Program-made: the position numbers and the translations under genes
Shown here: positions 53,565 through 61,433 of the stretch, piece after piece
How the letters are laid out: every line of letters starts with the position of its first letter
Position numbering within the stretch: the stretch's first letter is position 1
NCBI GenBank assembly: GCA_903892355.1
Contig: CAITIE010000153.1
Span: 124,001 to 188,000, forward strand
Direction of reading: 5' to 3'
Length of the DNA: 64,000 bases
Source of the DNA: an uncultured Pirellula sp.
GTDB taxonomy: Bacteria; Planctomycetota; Planctomycetia; Pirellulales; Pirellulaceae
Notes under the pieces: generated by a model
Databases searched by the model: none
What the model was told of the DNA's origin: nothing
What the model saw: the letters and a program-made list of their open reading frames with translations, nothing else

Positions 53565-54140
53565 ATGATGACATGGTTAAAAATGCGTTGGGTAGGGTTG
53601 CTCGTTTTCGGCGTGATCATCCTGGGCAACACTTCGTCGTTTGGCCAACTCCCCAACGACACATGGTCCCCGATCCATCATTTTGGGCGGATGCAAGGCA
53701 TCGGGTGGGGGGACGGCTACCACAGTTGCAGCACAATACCGATGCGTGGCAGTACAACCCCGATGGATCGTTTCCGCCATGTCGCTTCGTCAAACAGTGG
53801 CCCTCAGATAAGAGCATCCGCATGGTTACCGTCATCATCGATGTCGACGCTCTACTCGCGTCCGTCGGAGAGCAGAGTCTCCACCGTTCCACTGCGATTT
53901 CGTTCGCAAGACAACGGCCCGTTGGGTTCTAGCCCCACCAATGCTAGCCCTCCAAAACAGGCTGAGAAACAACCGATTGGGAAACAAACGGTTGGAATCG
54001 AGGCAAAGTGTGGGCCATGGTTTGGATACTGCCCTGAAAACAAACCGCTCTTTAGCCAGCCAGCCGCCGGTAGCCAGCCAGCAGCAGGTAGTCAGCCAAT
54101 AGAATCTGCATCTCGAGTACTAGCACCGGTGAGCCGTTAG
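53565..54140 (+). CDS. Small secreted protein of unknown function
   Basis: The 191-residue product has a clear signal peptide (MMTWLKMRWVGLLVFGVIILGNTSSFGQ, start at ATG 53565 behind GATGAGG). The mature part is Ser/Pro/Gly-rich and includes KCGPWFGYCPEN, which could be one disulphide, and two SQPAAG repeats near the end. An alternative frame from 53516 also reads open but has no signal peptide and was rejected. No family is recognised. Confidence 0.6.
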   Translation: MMTWLKMRWVGLLVFGVIILGNTSSFGQLPNDTWSPIHHFGRMQGIGWGDGYHSCSTIPMRGSTTPMDRFRHVASSNSGPQIRASAWLPSSSMSTLYSRPSESRVSTVPLRFRSQDNGPLGSSPTNASPPKQAEKQPIGKQTVGIEAKCGPWFGYCPENKPLFSQPAAGSQPAAGSQPIESASRVLAPVSR

Positions 54141-54309
54141 AATCGCTCTTGACGCGATCTTTGAGAAAAAGCTACCAAGCGTCAGAACCGCATGTCGGTT
54201 GTGACTAGCATCGTGTTTCGATGGGCCTTGCCAGCATAGGCGAGTGCTTCCGTGTTGCAACCTGCATCGCCTGAATACCCGCGATCTCTTTCAAACGGAA
54301 CAAGAACCC

Positions 54310-55377
54310 ATGAAGCGCATGCTTTGGATGACTGTGTTGGCTGCAACGGTTAGCCAAGTCGGTTGTGGTAGCAAGGACACCTCGACGGTCGCAGGCACGA
54401 CGCCCCCAGCAGCGGGCATGGCTCCTGCAACAACCCCAACACTTCCAGGAAGCTTGGGAGCGGGCAGTGCCGCTACAAATCGAGTTGCTGGCGGGAACGC
54501 CGCACAAGGAGCCGCGGGTCAGATGACACCACCGCCAGCGGCGACCGTACCGTTGAACACATTGAATCTCGCCAACCCAAAGAAACCGGAAGAGATTGTC
54601 GCGTCGTTCCTCGATGGAATGCGGTCGGGTAACGCGAAGGTGATCGAATCCTTACTGTCGACGCGTGCTCGCCAAGAAATAACTGCCAAGGGTTTGGATA
54701 TCGCCCCGATTGGATCCCCTCAAGCTCAATTCGAAATTGAGAAGGCTGAGTTTCCAGATCCTAAGGATCCAACGATCGTTTTGGTGACCAGCAACTGGCT
54801 CGAACCCGCATTGGGTGCTCAAGAGGCGACCGAATACGAAGTGGTCTGGGCGTTGGTCCAAGAGCCCGAAGGATGGCGTATTTGTGAAATGGCCGTCGAC
54901 ACCCACATCGAGGGTGAAGAGATCCAAGTCGTGAACTTTGAAAATCTCGCTGATGTGGTTCAGCAGACCGAAGCCCCTCGCACCGCGGCTCTCCCGAGCG
55001 GAGCACCACCTGCCCCGGCTTCTGTTCCAGGTGCTGCTGGAATCCCCAATAACTTTGGAGCTCCCGGGAACGGTGGCGTTCCCAGTCCTGGCGTTCCTGC
55101 ATTGCCACCTGGCGGTTCGATCCCCGGTGCGGTTTCTCCCACTGGTTTCGGACCTGCACCAGGCGCGGCGGGACTTCCTCCTGCGGCGGGACTTCCTCCC
55201 GCTCCTGGTAGCCTGCCGCCAGCGTCCGGAGCGGGCAGCTTGAGAAATCCGGGGCCAGCGTTTCCTGGCTCCGCCCCAGGGAGCCTTCCTGCAGGGGGCC
55301 TTCCCGCAGGATCCCTTCCTGCTCTTCCACCGGCCGGCGGCACATTGCCTGCCAGCGGCGGCCCATCCCTCCGGTAA
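54310..55377 (+). CDS. Lipoprotein with Gly/Pro/Ala-rich C-terminus
   Basis: The 355-residue product starts MKRMLWMTVLAATVSQVGC, a lipoprotein signal with the lipid Cys at 19. Residues about 90-225 look folded: KPEEIVASFLDGMRSGNAKVIESLLSTRARQEI, then EYEVVWALVQEPEGWRICEMAVD, a SnoaL/NTF2-like pattern of helix then strands with a Trp at the end. Residues about 240-355 are GAP-rich and probably unfolded (GLPPAAGLPPAPGSLPP-type text), a spacer or wall-spanning stalk. The C-terminal end (SGGPSLR) is followed by a strong terminator. Function unknown. Confidence 0.72.
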   Translation: MKRMLWMTVLAATVSQVGCGSKDTSTVAGTTPPAAGMAPATTPTLPGSLGAGSAATNRVAGGNAAQGAAGQMTPPPAATVPLNTLNLANPKKPEEIVASFLDGMRSGNAKVIESLLSTRARQEITAKGLDIAPIGSPQAQFEIEKAEFPDPKDPTIVLVTSNWLEPALGAQEATEYEVVWALVQEPEGWRICEMAVDTHIEGEEIQVVNFENLADVVQQTEAPRTAALPSGAPPAPASVPGAAGIPNNFGAPGNGGVPSPGVPALPPGGSIPGAVSPTGFGPAPGAAGLPPAAGLPPAPGSLPPASGAGSLRNPGPAFPGSAPGSLPAGGLPAGSLPALPPAGGTLPASGGPSLR

Positions 55378-55426
55378 AAACCGATAAAAACATCAGTTGA
55401 TCGCGGAATCCGTAAATCTTTGAACC

Positions 55427-55457
55427 CAGGTCAGGCCTTCATGGCTTGACCTGTTTT
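55427..55457 (+). terminator. Rho-independent terminator upstream of acpP
   Basis: An 11-bp stem (CAGGTCAGGCC with GGCTTGACCTG, one G-T pair) closes a five-base loop (TTCAT) and is followed by TTTT. The right arm contains TTGACC (55446-55451), a possible -35 for acpP with CTATCT 17 bases later, so terminator and promoter may overlap. Confidence 0.8.
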
Positions 55458-55562
55458 GCTAGAATCCTCTATCTTTGTCACCCCGCTGGCCTCGCGCCGG
55501 CGGAATCTGTTTTTTCATTTACAATTTTGACGTAAGAAAATTGCTGAGGGGAGCACCCTGCT

Positions 55563-55799
55563 ATGGCATCAATTGAGGAACGAGTCGTTGACATCGTCGC
55601 CGAACAACTCGGTGTTGAAAAAGACAAGATCACCCGAGACACACACTTCGTCAACGATTTGGGTGCCGACTCATTGGACACGGTTGAACTGGTAATGGAA
55701 CTCGAAGAGGAGTTCGACATTAGCATTCCAGAAGATGCCGCTGAAAAAATCCAACGTGTTGGCGAAGCGGTCGATTATATCGAGAAGCAACAAGCCTAG
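55563..55799 (+). CDS. acpP: Acyl carrier protein
   Basis: ACP carries fatty-acid chains as a thioester on a phosphopantetheine arm. The 78-residue product has the usual length and the attachment motif [16 protein letters not shown], with Ser37 as the attachment site. The N-terminal [20 protein letters not shown] helix and the C-terminal [24 protein letters not shown] complete the four-helix fold. It starts behind GAGGGGAGC and is followed 35 bp later by fabF, the classic pair. Confidence 0.97.
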   Translation: MASIEERVVDIVAEQLGVEKDKITRDTHFVNDLGADSLDTVELVMELEEEFDISIPEDAAEKIQRVGEAVDYIEKQQA

Positions 55800-55834
55800 T
55801 TTTTTGGCTTTGTCTATCAAGCTGTCGAAATCGA

Positions 55835-57073
55835 ATGAAGCGTAGAGTCGTAATTACGGGCCTTGGATGCGTCACATCCATGGCATTGGATGTTCCATCG
55901 TTGTGGCAAGGGATTCTCGCTGGTAAAAGCGGCATCCACCCACTTACGATTTTGGACACGTCCAATCATAAAGTCCATTTCGGTGGTGACGTTGCCAATT
56001 TTGATCCCGGCCACACCTGCGATCCCAAGGAGGCCAAGCGGCTTGACCGTTTCTCCTTGTTCGCGATATGGGCCGCGTACCATGCTGTGCACGACTCAGG
56101 CATCGCTTTCGACAAAGAGGATCCGTTTCGTTGCGGCGCGATTATCGGGTCCGGAATCGGAGGCCTCAACGAAATCGAAGAGCAAATCTTCCGACTTCAC
56201 CAAAAAGGGCCCGATCGTGTAAGCCCATTCACGATCCCAAAGATGATGCTCAACGCTGCCGGCGGGAATCTCGCGATTCAGTACGGCCTCAAAGGTCCGA
56301 ACTTCGCCGTCGCGACGGCGTGTGCCAGCAGCAATAACGCGATGGGCGATGCCCTCAAAGCTATTCAGTACGGCGAAGCGGAGGTCATGCTGAGCGGTGG
56401 TACTGAAGCAGCGATCACGCATATGGGTGTCGCGGGCTTTGCCAACATGAAAGCTCTCTCCACGCGGAACGACGCTCCCGAAAAGGCAAGTCGCCCGTTT
56501 GATCTCGATCGCGATGGCTTTGTTCTCGGTGAAGGCTCCGGTGTTCTCGTATTTGAAGAACTCGAGCATGCAAAATCTCGCGGTGCACGCATCTATGCGG
56601 AGATCCTTGGATACGGTGGTTCCTGCGACGCTGGGCATATCACCGCTCCGGACGAACAAGGCCGCGGGGCGGGCCGCGCGATGATCAACGCACTCGCCGA
56701 TGCCAAGCTCAATGCCTCGGACATCGATTACATCAACGCCCACGGAACGAGCACTCCACTGGGTGACAAAGCGGAAACCGTCGCCGTGAAAAATGTGTTC
56801 GGAGATTCGTCCAAAACGGTTTCTATCTCGAGCACCAAAGGCCACCTCGGTCACGCTCTCGGAGCCAGCGGCAGCATTGAGATGATTCTCTCGGTGCTCA
56901 GTTGCTACCACAACATCATCCCTCCGACCATCAACCTAGATACTCCAGATCCCAATTGCGATCTCGACTATACTCCCCATCATCCTCGCGACCGAAATGT
57001 GCGCTACGCGATGAACAACAGCTTTGGATTTGGTGGGCATAACGCCACAATGATTTGCGGCAAACTTCTCTAA
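55835..57073 (+). CDS. fabF: 3-oxoacyl-[acyl-carrier-protein] synthase II
   Basis: FabF condenses malonyl-ACP with acyl-ACP in fatty-acid elongation. The 412-residue product has the Cys-His-His triad: Cys163 in VATACASSNNA, His in NAHGTSTPLGDKAE and His in KGHLGHALGASG. The N-terminal RRVVITGLGCVTSMALD and the C-terminal NNSFGFGGHNAT complete the KAS II layout. It follows acpP and likely shares its promoter; a weak terminator follows at 57082. Confidence 0.96.
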   Translation: MKRRVVITGLGCVTSMALDVPSLWQGILAGKSGIHPLTILDTSNHKVHFGGDVANFDPGHTCDPKEAKRLDRFSLFAIWAAYHAVHDSGIAFDKEDPFRCGAIIGSGIGGLNEIEEQIFRLHQKGPDRVSPFTIPKMMLNAAGGNLAIQYGLKGPNFAVATACASSNNAMGDALKAIQYGEAEVMLSGGTEAAITHMGVAGFANMKALSTRNDAPEKASRPFDLDRDGFVLGEGSGVLVFEELEHAKSRGARIYAEILGYGGSCDAGHITAPDEQGRGAGRAMINALADAKLNASDIDYINAHGTSTPLGDKAETVAVKNVFGDSSKTVSISSTKGHLGHALGASGSIEMILSVLSCYHNIIPPTINLDTPDPNCDLDYTPHHPRDRNVRYAMNNSFGFGGHNATMICGKLL

Positions 57074-57081
57074 GCCACATG

Positions 57082-57113
57082 GCGGAGCCCCTCTTCTCAC
57101 AGCTCCGCGTTTT
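57082..57113 (+). terminator. Probable terminator after fabF
   Basis: GCGGAGC (57082-57088) pairs with GCTCCGC (57102-57108) around a 13-base loop, followed by GTTTTG. The stem is short and the T-run weak, but the position just after the fabF stop fits. Confidence 0.55.
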
Positions 57114-57230
57114 GCTCTACCTAATTTCCAAACCGCTCCAGATTCTGGAATTCTATTGCTGGAACAACAGTCGGTTTTGAGGCACAATGGTCACGACTCG
57201 GGGGACAGAGCACGAACGATCCTGAGGCAG

Positions 57231-57290
57231 ACCTACGCAGACTAACGCATACCTACGCAGACCGTCGCATACCTACGCAGACCGTCGCAA
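57231..57290 (+). repeat. 20-bp tandem repeat, three copies, in the S46 gene leader
   Basis: ACCTACGCAGACCGTCGCAT is present three times (57231, 57251, 57271); the first copy differs at three positions. The array ends 11 bases before the ATG at 57302 and so sits in the leader or promoter of the peptidase gene. Confidence 0.95.
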
Positions 57291-57301
57291 GAGAAGACCC
57301 A

Positions 57302-59476
57302 ATGCAACTAAGAATGGCTCCGCTCCTGACCCGATTCGTCATGATTGCCTCGATGATCGCTGCACTCATAGCAGTTTGTCCCTGCAGCATTGCCGATGAA
57401 GGAATGTTCCCCATCAGCGAACTTGGGAAACTGAACCTCAAGCAGCGCGGCGTGGAATTGACTCCCGATGAGATCTTCAATGCTCAAGCAGTCTGCTTGG
57501 TGGATGGCATCTGCCGTGTGAATGGTTGCACGGGATCGTTCGTTTCCCCCGACGGCTTGATCATCACCAATCACCATTGCGCATTCGATGCCATTCAGAA
57601 AGGGAGTTCCCAGGAACGGGATCTTCTCCGAGATGGCTTCAACGCCACCGATCGAACCAAAGAGATTCCAGCACCGAATTACACAGTGCGTATCACCGAA
57701 TCGTACTCGGATGTCTCCGATGAAGTCCTCTCGGTCACTAAACCAGAGATGACATTTGTCGAACGGACCAAGGCCATCGACCGTCGACGTAAAGAGTTGG
57801 AAGTAGCCGCAGAAAAAGACAATCCGGGGATGAGAGCCGAGGTTGCCGAAATGTTTATCGGTAAGACCTACGTTCTGTTTCTCTACACCTACCTCAAAGA
57901 TGTTCGCCTCGTCTTTGCGCCCCCGATCGCCGTCGGAGCCTTTGGTGGTGAACTCGACAACTGGGAGTGGCCTCGCCACACCGGGGACTTCTCGTTCATG
58001 CGAGCCTACACAGGCCCCGATGGCAAACCCGCCGAGTATGCGGCAGAGAATGTCCCTTATCACCCCAAACGATTCATTCGCTTGAACCCCAAGGGCATCG
58101 AGGAAAACGATACGGTATTTCTGCTCGGATACCCCGGCCGAACCGTGCGGAATCGCACCGCGAGTTTCATACGCTACGAAGCCGATGTTCGACTTCCTGC
58201 CATCGTCGACCTCTACGCATGGCAAATTGCCGAAATGGAAACTTCCGGTGCGACCGACAGATCGGTGGCAATCAAGCATGCAACTCGCACCAAATCCCTC
58301 GCCAACGTTGAAAAAAGGTCCCGCGGGCAGTTGATCGGTCTTAAACGTGCGAGCATCGAAGCCAAACGACTCGATCGCGAGGCCAAGCTGCAAGCCTTCA
58401 TAGCGGCGAACCCAAAGGAGTCCGGCAAGTACTCCAATGTCCTCGCGGACATCGCTGCTGTTTACGAAGAGATGACTCAAAAAGGACCAATAGAAATCAA
58501 CTTGAGAGAACTGCGAATCGCACCGAGAGTTCTGGCAACCGCATTCGCCATCTACGACTCAGCGAACGAACGCACCAAACCGGATCTCGAACGGGAATCG
58601 GCCTACATGGATCGAAATTTCGCGCAAACCATCCAGCAAATCCAACTCGACGTCGGTGATTGGCATGGCCCCACCGACGAAAAGATGCTGCTCGGAATGC
58701 TGCAACGCTTGCAGAAAATCAAAGGCATCCACGAAGTCGAACCGGTGGAGCGAATCCTCTCCTCCAACGCTTCGCTGGAGAAAATAGCGGCCGCTCTCAT
58801 CGCCAAAACAAAGCTCGGTGATCTCAATTTCGTACAAGACTGCTTGAAGAAGTCTCCTCAGGAACTGAAGTCGGTCGACGATCCGGCATTGCAATGGATG
58901 ATCGATCTTTATCCGCTCTACCTCAAAATGCGAGAGAAAGACAAAGAGCGCGAAGGCAAACTCAATCAACTCTACGGAACCTTGCTCGAGGTCCAGCAAA
59001 AGTTCGAGGCTGCTAACTTCATCCCCGATGCCAACGGAACGTTACGGATGACCATCGGAAGGGTTCAATCCTACTCCCCCGCCGATGCAATCGTCAAAAC
59101 GCCAATCACCACACTGAATGGCTTGCTGGAAAAAACGACCGGCGAAGAACCTTACATCTCCCCGCCTGCGGTCCTGCAAGCCGCAAAGGCCAACAGGTTT
59201 GGAGCGTTCGCAAGTCCTAGGTTGGGAACAGTCCCTGTGGCATTCCTCTATAGCACTGACACCACTGGCGGAAACTCAGGGAGCCCGGTCCTCAACGCCC
59301 GCGGGGAATTGGTCGGCGTGAACTTCGACAGGACCTTCGAAGCTACCATCAATGATTTCGCGTGGGACCAACGGTACAGCCGCTCGATCGGCGTCGATGT
59401 GCGATTTGTTCTTTGGATCACCGGCGAAGTCTACGGTGCCAAGCACTTGATCGAGGAAATGCAAATCCGACCCTAG
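57302..59476 (+). CDS. S46 family dipeptidyl-peptidase, DPP11-like
   Basis: S46 enzymes are periplasmic serine exopeptidases that remove dipeptides. The 724-residue product has a signal peptide (VMIASMIAALIAVCPCSIAD), the catalytic His region GCTGSFVSPDGLIITNHHCAFDAI, the family block GGELDNWEWPRHTGDFSFMRAYTGPDGKPAEYA, and nucleophile Ser659 in DTTGGNSGSPVLNARGELVGVNFDR. The Arg at 677, 18 residues after the Ser, corresponds to the DPP11 position that selects Asp/Glu at P1; DPP7 has Gly. That reading is by alignment in my head and is an inference. An Arg-rich region gives it an otherwise standard 700+ residue size. A 20-bp tandem repeat precedes its start. Confidence 0.93.
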   Translation: MQLRMAPLLTRFVMIASMIAALIAVCPCSIADEGMFPISELGKLNLKQRGVELTPDEIFNAQAVCLVDGICRVNGCTGSFVSPDGLIITNHHCAFDAIQKGSSQERDLLRDGFNATDRTKEIPAPNYTVRITESYSDVSDEVLSVTKPEMTFVERTKAIDRRRKELEVAAEKDNPGMRAEVAEMFIGKTYVLFLYTYLKDVRLVFAPPIAVGAFGGELDNWEWPRHTGDFSFMRAYTGPDGKPAEYAAENVPYHPKRFIRLNPKGIEENDTVFLLGYPGRTVRNRTASFIRYEADVRLPAIVDLYAWQIAEMETSGATDRSVAIKHATRTKSLANVEKRSRGQLIGLKRASIEAKRLDREAKLQAFIAANPKESGKYSNVLADIAAVYEEMTQKGPIEINLRELRIAPRVLATAFAIYDSANERTKPDLERESAYMDRNFAQTIQQIQLDVGDWHGPTDEKMLLGMLQRLQKIKGIHEVEPVERILSSNASLEKIAAALIAKTKLGDLNFVQDCLKKSPQELKSVDDPALQWMIDLYPLYLKMREKDKEREGKLNQLYGTLLEVQQKFEAANFIPDANGTLRMTIGRVQSYSPADAIVKTPITTLNGLLEKTTGEEPYISPPAVLQAAKANRFGAFASPRLGTVPVAFLYSTDTTGGNSGSPVLNARGELVGVNFDRTFEATINDFAWDQRYSRSIGVDVRFVLWITGEVYGAKHLIEEMQIRP

Positions 59477-59485
59477 GCCCAATTG

Positions 59486-59653
59486 CGACCACCGCATTGC
59501 GCGACCACCGCATTGCGCGACTTTCGCATCGCACAGCAGCATCGCACAGCAGCATCGCACAGCAGCATCGCACAGCAGCATCGCACAGCAGCATCGCACA
59601 GCAGCATCGCCAGACGGGGAGCATCGCCAGACGGGGAGCATTGCCAGACGGGG
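59486..59653 (+). repeat. Three adjacent tandem arrays downstream of the peptidase
   Basis: Unit 1 (GCGACCACCGCATTGC, 16 bp) occurs twice near 59486-59517. Unit 2 (GCATCGCACAGCA, 13 bp) occurs six times at 59526-59603 without change. Unit 3 (GCATCGCCAGACGGGGA, 17 bp) occurs twice at 59604-59637, with a slightly diverged third copy to 59653. All contain GCAT(C/T)GC, so the arrays may derive from one another by slippage. No spacer pattern is present, so this is not CRISPR. Confidence 0.95.
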
Positions 59654-59710
59654 TTGTATCTACCCCTTAAGGCTCATCGCATCCCTCGACTCGCATTTTC
59701 GCAACGAAAC

Positions 59711-59738
59711 TTGTCAAAAATCCGTTTTTCCCTATACT
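59711..59738 (+). promoter_or_regulatory. Sigma-70-type promoter for the suf operon
   Basis: TTGTCA (59711-59716) and TATACT (59733-59738) are separated by 16 bases, close to consensus. Just downstream, GTCCGCAA is directly repeated at 59745-59752 and 59763-59770 (18-bp spacing), a possible operator site for the regulator encoded next. The operator idea is untested. Confidence 0.65.
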
Positions 59739-59794
59739 TGGGTGGTCCGCAAGAATTTTGAAGTCCGCAATTTCGTCGCAAAGCCTTGGTTTAT

Positions 59795-60481
59795 ATGGAC
59801 TTAGAGAACAACCCAAACCATTCACCGATTCGCCCGGTGGACCAATTGGTATTGGATTTATTGCGTAGAAAAGAAGGTCTTACTGTTACTGACCTTACCG
59901 AGAAGCTCGAGGTTACGGCCACGGCCGTGCGTCAACGCCTCGATCGCTTGGAAGAGTCCGGGTACTTGGAACGTCGCAAGCAGTCGGCGGGTCGCGGTCG
60001 CCCTACCTACTCCTACTTTTTGACCGATCTTGGCTGGCGTGAAGTAGGGGTTACCTACACTGACCTCGCGATTGGCCTTTGGAGTGAAGTCCTGGCACTC
60101 GAGGACGAGACGCTGCGCCATGGATTGATCCAACGCGTTTCGAAGCGGATGGGGCGAGTGTTTCGGGAATTGCTCCCCGAAGGGACTTTGGATGAGCGGA
60201 TGAAATCGCTGGCGAATCTGATGGCTAGCCGCCGCATCCCGACCTCCTTCGACAATGCGAATGGGCTCCCGGTGCTCGAGGTTCACGCATGCCCCTACCC
60301 AGACTTGACGGGTGGTCAACATGATCGCAACCTCTGCCACCTCGAACAGCAAGTGCTCAGTGAAGCGATCGGACAGCCTTTGGAGTTGAGCATGTGCAAA
60401 CTCGACGGCCATAGCTGTTGCCAATTCAAACCGTTATCAACCCATTCTCACGAACAACAATCAACACTTCGAAATCAATAA
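59795..60481 (+). CDS. sufR: SufR-like Fe-S-sensing transcriptional regulator
   Basis: The 228-residue product has an N-terminal winged helix (about 14-75: LVLDLLRRKEGLTVTDLTEKLEVTATAVRQRLDRLEESGYLERRK) and a C-terminal region with cysteines Cys166 (HACPYP), Cys181 (NLCHLE), Cys201 (SMCKLDG) and Cys208/209 (HSCCQF). This matches the SufR-type pattern CPY...LC...C...CCxF, which holds a [4Fe-4S] cluster in cyanobacterial SufR. ATG 59795 is preferred over TTG 59786. It lies 40 bp before sufC in the same direction and most likely represses the operon when clusters are abundant. Two adjacent Cys leave the fourth ligand open. Confidence 0.85.
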   Translation: MDLENNPNHSPIRPVDQLVLDLLRRKEGLTVTDLTEKLEVTATAVRQRLDRLEESGYLERRKQSAGRGRPTYSYFLTDLGWREVGVTYTDLAIGLWSEVLALEDETLRHGLIQRVSKRMGRVFRELLPEGTLDERMKSLANLMASRRIPTSFDNANGLPVLEVHACPYPDLTGGQHDRNLCHLEQQVLSEAIGQPLELSMCKLDGHSCCQFKPLSTHSHEQQSTLRNQ

Positions 60482-60521
60482 CCAATACAAATCACAACTT
60501 AACAACGAGAAGATTTTTCGA

Positions 60522-61343
60522 ATGACTCACGTACTGCGTATTGAGAACCTCCACGTTTCCGTCAATGACAAACCGATCCTTCGAGGCGTGAACTTGGAAA
60601 TCAAGTTTGGGGAAACTCACGCCCTGATGGGACCAAACGGTTCGGGCAAGAGCACATTGGGTCTGGCGATAGCTGGCCATCCCAACTACGTCATCACCGA
60701 TGGGGCGATCTACCTCGACGGAGCCAACTTGACCGAGTTGGAAGCCGACCAGCGTGCCCGCGCTGGGATCTTCATGGCATTCCAACGCCCGGTCGCAATC
60801 CCTGGGGTCAAAATGGCGGACTTCTTGCGGCATGCGACGACCAACGTTCGCCGGCCCGATCGCAAGGAAGGTGAAGATCTGATTGCGATGCGGGATTTCC
60901 GAAAGGAACTCAAGTCGAAGATGGAACAATTGAAGATGGATCCGGAGTTTGCTCGGCGCTACGTCAACGACGGTTTCTCCGGTGGGGAGATGAAGCGTGC
61001 TGAGATTCTGACGATGGCGATGCTGTCGCCAAAATTCGCCATCCTCGACGAAACCGATAGCGGTCTCGATGCCGATGCCGTCCGTTTGGCGAGCGCTTCG
61101 ATTGCTGAGATCGGGCGCGACAAAATGGGACTCCTCATCATCACCCACCACGACAAACTGTTGGAACACAACCCGCCGCAATTTACCCACGTCATGCTCG
61201 GCGGACGCATCGTTGAGACCGGTGGTGCCGAACTCGCCCGTGAACTACACGATCGCGGTTACGATCGAATCCGAAAGGCATATCCAGATGCCGATGCGGC
61301 CAACCAAGAGATGCTCGCCAAAGAAGAAGCCGCTTTTGCGTAA
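60522..61343 (+). CDS. sufC: Fe-S cluster assembly ATPase SufC
   Basis: SufC is the ABC-type ATPase of the SufBCD scaffold. The 273-residue product shows Walker A GPNGSGKST (37-45), the signature FSGGEMKRAEIL, Walker B KFAILDETDSGLDADAV with the SufC-type extra acidic pair, and H-loop LLIITHHDKLLEH. MAFQRPVAIPGVKMADFLR matches the SufC Q-loop region. About 20 extra residues at the C-terminus (NQEMLAKEEAAFA) are beyond the usual 250. It lies between the regulator and sufB. Confidence 0.96.
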   Translation: MTHVLRIENLHVSVNDKPILRGVNLEIKFGETHALMGPNGSGKSTLGLAIAGHPNYVITDGAIYLDGANLTELEADQRARAGIFMAFQRPVAIPGVKMADFLRHATTNVRRPDRKEGEDLIAMRDFRKELKSKMEQLKMDPEFARRYVNDGFSGGEMKRAEILTMAMLSPKFAILDETDSGLDADAVRLASASIAEIGRDKMGLLIITHHDKLLEHNPPQFTHVMLGGRIVETGGAELARELHDRGYDRIRKAYPDADAANQEMLAKEEAAFA

Positions 61344-61433
61344 CTCTTCACCGTCGAGCTAACCCTCGAAACCCTTTGATTCGCGAATTGATTTGCACAA
61401 ACAACCAAAACCCTCGCAAGAGAAACCATAAAG

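Noticed and set aside
53516-53932. Alternative frame over the small secreted protein gene
   Set aside because: It lacks a signal peptide and stops early; the frame starting at 53565 has a clean signal peptide and ribosome site.
57308-58480. A 390-codon open frame opposite the S46 peptidase
   Set aside because: The peptidase carries clear catalytic motifs across the same span; the reverse frame reads as composition-biased noise.
59526-59603. CRISPR array candidate
   Set aside because: The 13-bp units are directly adjacent, with no spacers, and no cas gene is near.
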